This document shows, piece by piece, positions 6,102-10,916 of a stretch of DNA of 10,916 nt; position 1 is the first letter of the stretch, and the number at the start of each line of letters is the position of its first letter. The DNA comes from an uncultured Bacilli bacterium (GTDB lineage: Bacteria; Bacillota_I; Bacilli_A; RF39; UBA660), in contig CALVUV010000032.1 in the NCBI GenBank assembly GCA_944363685.1, forward strand, positions 1 to 10,916, in the 5' to 3' direction. A model generated the notes under the pieces. The model ran no database searches. It saw nothing but the letters and a program-made list of their open reading frames with translations, and had not been told where the DNA came from. The position numbers were made by a program, and so were the translations under genes.

Positions 6102-6110
6102 AGAGGTGGG
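6102..6110 (+). promoter_or_regulatory. Ribosome binding site that decides the lemA start
   Basis: AGAGGTGGG lies 4 bases before ATG 6115. The in-frame GTG at 6106 is part of this site and is unlikely to be the start. Confidence 0.7.
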
Positions 6111-6114
6111 AGTT

Positions 6115-6663
6115 ATGTGGATTTATGTTGTTATAGCAGTTATTATTATAATTGTTATTTATGCTATTATTTTATTTAATAGTTTTGCTAGTTTAGATAA
6201 TAAAGTGAAAGAAACTTTTTCTACTATGGATATTTATTTAAAGAAAAGATGGGATTTAGTTCCTAATCTAGTAGAAGTTGTAAAAGCGTATGCAAAACAT
6301 GAAAAAGATACTTTAGAAGAAATTACTAAGTTAAGAGGTAGTATTTATGATGATATGTCTAATGATGAGAAAATTAAGACTAATGTAAAATTAACTAGAG
6401 ATATTGATAAAATTATGTTACTTGTAGAGGCTTATCCAGAATTGAAAGCTAGTGATAATTTTAAAGATTTAAGTGATAAGTTAGTAAAAATAGAAGATGA
6501 TATTGCAAATTCAAGAAAATATTATAATGGGACAGTTAGAATCTTTAATAATAAAGTGGAAATGTTTCCTAATAATATCTTTGCAAAGATTTTTGGTTAT
6601 AAGTCAAAACCAATGTTTGAAGCGAAAATAAGCGAAAGAGAAAATGTTGATGTTAAGGTATAG
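6115..6663 (+). CDS. lemA: LemA family membrane protein
   Basis: This 182-residue protein has an N-terminal membrane helix (about 2-21) with a very short outside end, followed by a helical domain. LemA (PF04011) hallmarks are visible: FNSFASLDNKVKETFSTMD, the central YLKKRWDLVPNLVEVVKAYA with HEKDTLEEI after it, a helical middle, SRKYYNGTVRIFNNKVEMFP, and a C-terminal FGYKSKPMFEAK. The molecular role of LemA is not settled; it is widespread in anaerobes and often lies next to DUF2207 or TPM-domain membrane proteins, as here, where the next gene begins within 10 bp. The family is usually about 185-200 residues, so this is full length. The DUF2207 pairing suggests an envelope complex or stress function, which is inference. 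Confidence 0.92.
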   Translation: MWIYVVIAVIIIIVIYAIILFNSFASLDNKVKETFSTMDIYLKKRWDLVPNLVEVVKAYAKHEKDTLEEITKLRGSIYDDMSNDEKIKTNVKLTRDIDKIMLLVEAYPELKASDNFKDLSDKLVKIEDDIANSRKYYNGTVRIFNNKVEMFPNNIFAKIFGYKSKPMFEAKISERENVDVKV

Positions 6664-6667
6664 GTGA
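6661..6667 (+). promoter_or_regulatory. Ribosome binding site that decides the DUF2207 gene start
   Basis: TAGGTGA overlaps the lemA stop codon (TAG 6661-6663) and lies 5 bases before ATG 6673. The in-frame GTG at 6664 is part of the site. Confidence 0.7.
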
Positions 6668-6672
6668 AGATA

Positions 6673-8943
6673 ATGAAAAGAAGATTTAAGAAAATACTTT
6701 TATTTGCAATAGTTATACTATCTATAGTTTGTATTTATCCAATAGGTGTTAAGGCTATAAGTGGAGAGATATCTTATACTGATATAAATGATGTTAAGAA
6801 CTTAGATGTTAGAGATTTATCTTTTTCTAATATTAGATTTGAAGATTATTCTGATACTTCAACTATGGCTTTTGGGTTAAGTGGAGTAGTTTTTAATAAT
6901 TCTGATGATTCTATAACTTATAGTGCCAATGTATATTTTTATGATGAAGGTTATAATTTAATAACAGAAGAAGCTAGATCAAAAATGGCTTTAACTGGTT
7001 CAAATGAATTTGATTTAATGTTTAATCTAGATATATTAGGAGAATATAGTACTGATGATATAAAATATTATAGATTAATTATTGATACTTATAATGATAT
7101 TGTAACTTCTAATAATAATGCCCCTAGTGAAAATAGTATGTATGCATCATATGATTATGTTATTGATAATTATGATGTTAATATCGTAGTAAACTCTAAT
7201 AATACTTTTGATATAACTGAGACGATAACTGCATATTTTAATGTACCAAAACATGGAATATTTAGGACTATTCCTTTAAGTAATAAAATAGTAAGACTTG
7301 ATGGTAGTACTTCTACTAATAGAACTCAGGTTACTAATTTAAGTGTAAGCGATGAATATTCTACTTCAAGAGATGGTGGTAATTATAAAATACAGATAGG
7401 TTCTCTTAGTACAACTTTAACAGGAAAACAGACTTATACAATTAAATATACTTATAATCTAGGAAAAGATCCTGTAAGTGATTATGATGAGTTGTATTAC
7501 AATATTATTGGTAATGAATGGGATACGGTAATAGGTAATGTAACTTTTAGTATTACTATGCCTAAAGAGTTTGATTCTAGTAAATTAGGTTTTTCATCTG
7601 GTAGTCAAGGCTCTCTTGATAATAGTAAAGTTAAATATACTGTTAATGATAATACAATATCAGGAAGTTATGATGGTATTTTAAATGAAGGGGAATCTTT
7701 GACTGTTAGATGTGAACTTCCTGAAGGCTATTTTGTAGATGCAGGACTTGTAGTAAATTCTAATATATATTTAATGTTTATTATTCCAATTGTCGCTTTA
7801 ATAATTTCGTTCTTACTATGGTTTATATTTGGACGTGATAATAGAGTAGTAGAGACAGTAGAGTTTTATCCACCAGAAGGATTTAATAGTTTAGAAGTAG
7901 GATTTTTATATAAAGGAAAAGCGAATAGTCAGGATGTAACTTCTTTACTTGTATATTTAGCGAATAAAGGGTACATTAAAATATCTGATAATAATGATGA
8001 GTCTTTGTTTTCTAAGGCAGATGGGTTTAAAATTACAAAACTTAAAGATTATGATGGCAATGATGCTAATGAGAGATTGTTCTTAGGAGGTCTATTTAAA
8101 GATACTGCGGTGGAAGGTGAAGCGACTAAAGATGATTTATATGATAATTTCTATGCTACTACTCATAAAATATTATCTAATATAAATAATAAAGAAAATA
8201 AGAATAAAATATTTGAGAAGAAAGCATCTAAAAAGTCTATAATAATTATTTTATTAATGCTTGTTTCCGTAATTACTACTATTGCTATTCCTACGCTTGA
8301 ATATGCAGGAGCAGGGGAAGTTGCTATGACACTATTTATCTGTGCATTTTATATACCATTTTATGCAGTTGGTATATTTGCTAAAATTCCTTTGTTATTT
8401 AGAATATTTTGGTTAGGATTTACTATTTTCCATTCATCTGTTTTCTTTAGTACCTTACCTATTAAGGATGCAATTACTAGTGAGCCTATTTATTTGATTG
8501 GGGTTATTGTTGGTATACTATGTTTAATAGGAATGATAATTTGCTTTAAGATAATGCCAAAAAGAACTCCATATGGTAATGAAATTTTAGGTAAAATAAG
8601 AGGATTTAAAAACTTTTTAGAAACTGCTGAAAAAGATAAGTTGGAGTCAATGGTTCTTTCTAATCCAACCTATTTTTATGATATCTTACCTTTTACTTAT
8701 GTCTTAGGAGTATCTGATAAATGGATTAAAAAGTTTGAGACAATAAATATGCAAGCGCCATCTTGGTATGATAGTCATACTGCCTTTAGTGTTGCAACGT
8801 TTGGTACATTTATTGGTTCTACAATGACATCGGCACAGTCTGTTATGTCTTCTAGTTCATCATCATCTTCATCAGGTGGTTCTTCATCTGGAGGAGGATC
8901 ATCAGGTGGTGGTTCTGGAGGTGGAGGAGGTGGTTCTTGGTAG
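6673..8943 (+). CDS. DUF2207 family membrane protein with Gly/Ser-rich C-terminus
   Basis: This 756-residue protein starts with a signal peptide (MKRR, hydrophobic 8-25, likely cleavage after VKA, residue 28). Residues about 29-150 form an extra beta-rich domain. The DUF2207 extracellular region (PF09972) begins at YDYVIDNYDVNIVV and includes the family's ITETITAYFNVPKHGIFRTI. A membrane helix lies at about 367-388, followed by the conserved cytosolic VETVEFYPPEGFNSLEVGFL segment and a winged-helix-like portion (TSLLVYLANKGYIKI). Further helices lie at about 523-545, 550-595 and 609-630. The cytosolic tail ends in 31 residues of almost pure Ser then Gly, closing with GGSW, an ending often seen in this family and in TPM-domain proteins. 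Function is unknown; pairing with LemA is common. The gene sits 9 bp after lemA, so they are almost surely one transcript. The ORF could be extended to GTG 6664, but the ribosome binding site lies there. Confidence 0.88.
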   Translation: MKRRFKKILLFAIVILSIVCIYPIGVKAISGEISYTDINDVKNLDVRDLSFSNIRFEDYSDTSTMAFGLSGVVFNNSDDSITYSANVYFYDEGYNLITEEARSKMALTGSNEFDLMFNLDILGEYSTDDIKYYRLIIDTYNDIVTSNNNAPSENSMYASYDYVIDNYDVNIVVNSNNTFDITETITAYFNVPKHGIFRTIPLSNKIVRLDGSTSTNRTQVTNLSVSDEYSTSRDGGNYKIQIGSLSTTLTGKQTYTIKYTYNLGKDPVSDYDELYYNIIGNEWDTVIGNVTFSITMPKEFDSSKLGFSSGSQGSLDNSKVKYTVNDNTISGSYDGILNEGESLTVRCELPEGYFVDAGLVVNSNIYLMFIIPIVALIISFLLWFIFGRDNRVVETVEFYPPEGFNSLEVGFLYKGKANSQDVTSLLVYLANKGYIKISDNNDESLFSKADGFKITKLKDYDGNDANERLFLGGLFKDTAVEGEATKDDLYDNFYATTHKILSNINNKENKNKIFEKKASKKSIIIILLMLVSVITTIAIPTLEYAGAGEVAMTLFICAFYIPFYAVGIFAKIPLLFRIFWLGFTIFHSSVFFSTLPIKDAITSEPIYLIGVIVGILCLIGMIICFKIMPKRTPYGNEILGKIRGFKNFLETAEKDKLESMVLSNPTYFYDILPFTYVLGVSDKWIKKFETINMQAPSWYDSHTAFSVATFGTFIGSTMTSAQSVMSSSSSSSSSGGSSSGGGSSGGGSGGGGGGSW

Positions 8944-9003
8944 CCAGCTTTTCCATTATTAAGTGAATTAAATTAATATTAAAAAAGATTGGAGAAGAAA
9001 TTA

Positions 9004-9813
9004 ATGAATGAGTATACAAATTATTTAGATTTTGCAAAGAAGATTGCTAAGGAAGCTGGAAAAATAATGCTTAAATATTTTAAGACAGATAATGGTGCTA
9101 GTTATAAATATGATCAAACTATTGTTACAAAAGCTGATACAGAAATTAATAAATATTTAATAAAGATGGTAAAAGAAACCTTTCCTACACATTGTGTTGA
9201 TGGTGAAGAAGAACAATTTGGACAAAGTAATTATGTATGGGTATGTGATCCAGTTGATGGAACAGCAATGTATGCAAGGCATATTCCAGTTGCAGTTTTT
9301 TCTCTTGCTCTTGTAATAGATGGAGTTTCAACTGTTGGTGTTGTTTATGATCCTTTTACAGATAATTTATATTCTGCAATAAAGGGATATGGTGCTTATA
9401 GAAATAATGAAAAAATTAATGTTAATGATATAGAACTTGATGATATGAAAAGTGTATCTAATTTTGATATGTGGCCTGAAGCAGAATATAATTTATACGA
9501 TTCTATTAAAGAACTTGGAAAGAAAACGTATTTTATTGGTATAGGTAGTGTTATAAGAGCTTCTATGTGTGTAGCGAATGGAGATTTTAACGTAGCTATA
9601 TTTCCAGGAACTAAGCATAAAAATTTTGATATAGCAGCTGTTAAGGTTATTGTTGAAGAAGCTGGTGGTAAAGTAACTGATTTATTTGGTAACGAGCAAA
9701 GATATGACAAAGATATAAATGGTGCTGTTGTAAGTAATGGAATAGTTCATAGCGAAGTTATTAATGTTTTAAATAAATTATTGGATGAAAATGTAAAAAA
9801 GAAATATATCTGA
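9004..9813 (+). CDS. Inositol-monophosphatase family phosphatase
   Basis: This 269-residue cytosolic enzyme of the Mg2+/Li+-sensitive phosphatase superfamily shows VTKAD (41-45), the metal ligands GEE (67-69), the signature WVCDPVDGT (79-87, with D82 and D85), and NFDIAAVKVIVEEAGGKV (from 207, D209). The members hydrolyse inositol-1-phosphate, fructose-1,6-bisphosphate, histidinol phosphate or 3'-phosphoadenosine-5'-phosphate; sequence alone does not decide which. Deviations from the usual form are DGTAMYARHIP in place of DGTTNF-x(4)-P and Phe in place of Trp before D209. The start is taken as ATG 9004 with GGAGAAG at 8991-8997; TTG 8989 would place the start upstream of that site. It is 60 bp after the DUF2207 gene with no clear terminator between, so it may be co-transcribed. 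A strong terminator follows. Confidence 0.9.
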   Translation: MNEYTNYLDFAKKIAKEAGKIMLKYFKTDNGASYKYDQTIVTKADTEINKYLIKMVKETFPTHCVDGEEEQFGQSNYVWVCDPVDGTAMYARHIPVAVFSLALVIDGVSTVGVVYDPFTDNLYSAIKGYGAYRNNEKINVNDIELDDMKSVSNFDMWPEAEYNLYDSIKELGKKTYFIGIGSVIRASMCVANGDFNVAIFPGTKHKNFDIAAVKVIVEEAGGKVTDLFGNEQRYDKDINGAVVSNGIVHSEVINVLNKLLDENVKKKYI

Positions 9814-9838
9814 TGGTTATTTAACTTTTCTTGGTATA

Positions 9839-9867
9839 AAGAAGTGCTAATAAGCAGTTCTTTTTTT
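9839..9867 (+). terminator. Strong intrinsic terminator
   Basis: AAGAAGTGCT (9839-9848) pairs with AGCAGTTCTT (9853-9862) with one internal mismatch (G9844/G9857) around an AATA loop. The stem runs into seven T residues (9861-9867). It closes the transcription unit ending with the phosphatase gene and isolates the following amidase promoter. Confidence 0.88.
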
Positions 9868-9873
9868 GTCCTT

Positions 9874-9903
9874 TTGATATAAAAATTAATTTAAACATAT
9901 ACT
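9874..9903 (+). promoter_or_regulatory. Sigma-A promoter of the amidase/lipoprotein operon
   Basis: TTGATA (9874-9879) and TATACT (9898-9903) are 18 bp apart and match consensus at 5/6 and 5/6. The position just after a strong terminator supports it. The start would fall near 9910, leaving a leader of about 10 nt that overlaps the ribosome binding site; using CATATA (9896-9901) as -10 moves it back only 2 bp. Confidence 0.55.
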
Positions 9904-9907
9904 TTAT

Positions 9908-9913
9908 TAGGTG
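9908..9913 (+). promoter_or_regulatory. Ribosome binding site that decides the amidase start
   Basis: TAGGTG lies 6 bases before ATG 9920. The in-frame GTG at 9911 is part of this site. Confidence 0.65.
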
Positions 9914-9919
9914 TTTATA

Positions 9920-10600
9920 ATGATAAGAAAATATAAAGTGCTTTTTATAATTATGTTCATAGTTTTACTTATGTCTTTACAGTTTGTAGATGCTAGAGTA
10001 AAACCTAAGAAAACTTTAATAGGTAAAGTGATAACGCTTGATGCTGGCCATGGGGGTAGGGACTCGGGTACTACTTATGGTAATATTTATGAAAAAGATC
10101 TTAATTTAGAAATATCTAAACAGTTAAAAAAGGTATTGAAAAGTAAAGGTGCAACTGTTTATATGATTAGAAATGATGATAGTGATTTATCAAGTAAATG
10201 GGATAGTGCTAAAAAGAGAGGGGACTTATATAGAAGAATATTAAAGATACAGGAAAATAAAAGTGATTTGTATTTATCTATTCATATAAATTATCATTAT
10301 CATAGTAATGTTAGTGGTGCTGAAGTCTTATATCATACAATTAATCCAAATAACTTAGTATTAGCAGAATCTATTATGAATGAGTTTAAAAGTGATTTAA
10401 ATACTGATAGAGAGGTTATTAAGACTAATTTATATCTTTATTCTAATACAAGAGTACCTGGTGTTTTAATAGAGTGTGGATTTATATCTAATCCTAATGA
10501 AAGATATTTGTTACAAAAGGAAAGTTATCAGGTTAAGCTTGCTAATTCTATTACTAAGGGAGTAGAAAAATATTTTAAAGAGATAGAGAAAGTGATATAA
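9920..10600 (+). CDS. cwlD: N-acetylmuramoyl-L-alanine amidase, CwlD-like
   Basis: This 226-residue protein has an N-terminal signal or anchor helix (about 7-23) and one Amidase_3 (PF01520) domain. Visible active-site elements are LDAGHGGRDSGT (40-51) with zinc ligand H44, E58 in YEKDLNLEIS, the zinc ligand H122 in LSIHIN, and the catalytic E185 in GVLIECGFISNP. It cleaves the bond between N-acetylmuramic acid and L-alanine of the wall peptide. There are no LysM, SH3 or other wall-binding repeats, and the compact single-domain layout matches CwlD, which in spore-formers helps make muramic lactam of the cortex. Whether this organism sporulates is not shown here, so a general wall-remodelling role is equally possible. 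The gene follows a good promoter and is 18 bp ahead of the lipoprotein gene. It is not a phage lysin, having a signal sequence and no lysis neighbours. Confidence 0.88.
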   Translation: MIRKYKVLFIIMFIVLLMSLQFVDARVKPKKTLIGKVITLDAGHGGRDSGTTYGNIYEKDLNLEISKQLKKVLKSKGATVYMIRNDDSDLSSKWDSAKKRGDLYRRILKIQENKSDLYLSIHINYHYHSNVSGAEVLYHTINPNNLVLAESIMNEFKSDLNTDREVIKTNLYLYSNTRVPGVLIECGFISNPNERYLLQKESYQVKLANSITKGVEKYFKEIEKVI

Positions 10601-10618
10601 TTTTGATAGAGGTAGATT

Positions 10619-10916
10619 ATGAAGAAGATAAGAATTGTATTATTAATTTGTTTATGTTTATTAGTAGTAGGATGTGCTAATCCTTTTGTAGAAAATGATG
10701 ATAAGACTAGTATTTCTACTTTTAGTGGAGACACTTTAAGAGTTAATTATATTGATGTAGGACAGGGAGATTCTATATTTATACAACTTCCTAATAAGGA
10801 AACTATGTTAATTGATGCAGGAGAAGCATATGAAGTGGACAATGTTATTAACTATCTTAATAATTTAGGTATTACAAAGATAGATTATGTTGTTGGTACT
10901 CATCCTCATACTGATC
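10619..10916 (+). CDS. ComEC-like metallo-beta-lactamase lipoprotein, N-terminal part
   Basis: Only the first 99 codons are in the window. MKKIRIVLLICLCLLVVGC is a lipoprotein signal with the lipobox cysteine at residue 19. After a polar linker comes the start of a metallo-beta-lactamase fold: RVNYIDVGQGDSIFIQLP, MLIDAG, IDYVVGTHPHTD. The last three histidine/aspartate positions begin the HxHxDH zinc motif, cut at the window end. VGQGDSIFIQ is typical of the C-terminal ComEC/Rec2 domain and its stand-alone secreted relatives, thought to be nucleases or phosphodiesterases at the cell surface. It is not ComEC itself, since the competence membrane region is replaced by a lipoprotein signal. AGAGG at 10608-10612 supports ATG 10619. 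It is likely co-transcribed with the amidase. Confidence 0.85.
   Translation, partial: MKKIRIVLLICLCLLVVGCANPFVENDDKTSISTFSGDTLRVNYIDVGQGDSIFIQLPNKETMLIDAGEAYEVDNVINYLNNLGITKIDYVVGTHPHTD

Noticed and set aside
8846..8940. Ser/Gly codon run as a simple-sequence repeat or CRISPR-like array
   Set aside because: It is an in-frame low-complexity protein tail common in this protein family; there are no evenly spaced repeats with unique spacers.
8944..9003. Palindrome TTAATATTAA (8973-8982) followed by A residues as a terminator or operator
   Set aside because: The stem is short and all A/T, and it is followed by A rather than T residues; such palindromes are expected by chance in this composition.
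8852..9037. Minus-strand open frame over the Ser/Gly tail of the DUF2207 gene
   Set aside because: It is the antisense of low-complexity codons (His/Leu/Met repeats) and has no convincing start or partner.
9396..9710. Minus-strand open frame inside the phosphatase gene
   Set aside because: The overlapping plus-strand gene carries intact metal-binding motifs; the antisense product resembles no family.
1..10916. Reassigned TGA (Mycoplasma-type code) because of the very AT-rich composition
   Set aside because: Several genes end at TGA with sensible family lengths and all conserved Trp positions use TGG.

Overview
The window is strongly AT-rich, with A/T-ending codons and Shine-Dalgarno sites of the GAGGTG/AGGTGA type. 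TGA is used as a stop (genes ending at 576, 2746 and 9813) and Trp is always TGG, so the standard bacterial code applies rather than the Mycoplasma code. With a ferredoxin-type [FeFe] hydrogenase, a CwlD-like amidase, LemA/DUF2207 and a lipoprotein with a Gram-positive style lipobox, this points to an anaerobic low-GC Firmicute (Bacillota), plausibly an uncultured gut Bacilli or Clostridia lineage. The lineage is an inference from gene content and composition.

Positions 1-1334 (+) look like the lysis end of a prophage: the C-terminus of a TraX-family membrane protein, a small holin-like membrane protein, and an M23-type endolysin whose start overlaps the holin stop. A convergent ZIP-family metal transporter (1356-2156, minus) ends in a hairpin terminator between the two units. 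The chromosome probably resumes here. No integrase or att site is visible.

Positions 2237-5992 (+) form a compact redox operon: an NAD(P)H/FMN oxidoreductase of the flavodoxin fold, an M2-type [FeFe] hydrogenase, a GltD-like NAD(P)H oxidoreductase (8 bp overlap with the hydrogenase) and a membrane-anchored flavodoxin (1 bp overlap). The operon is preceded by a promoter with 19-bp spacing and a dyad between -35 and -10, the geometry of MerR-family-activated promoters. The likely theme is electron exchange between NAD(P)H, ferredoxin/flavin carriers and H2, switched on by an unseen MerR-type sensor. This is the most interesting part of the window.

Positions 6062-8943 (+) hold LemA and a large DUF2207 membrane protein, a recurrent envelope-associated pair, behind their own putative promoter. 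Then come an inositol-monophosphatase-family phosphatase (9004-9813) and a strong intrinsic terminator (9839-9867). A new promoter (9874-9903) leads into a CwlD-like N-acetylmuramoyl-L-alanine amidase and the first 99 codons of a ComEC-like metallo-beta-lactamase lipoprotein that runs off the right edge.

Four genes have a longer reading frame beginning at a GTG that lies inside the ribosome binding site exactly 9 bases before a better ATG. I use the ATG in each case (226, 6115, 6673, 9920). No tRNA, rRNA, CRISPR, IS element or riboswitch was recognised. No gene-free stretch exceeds 300 bases.
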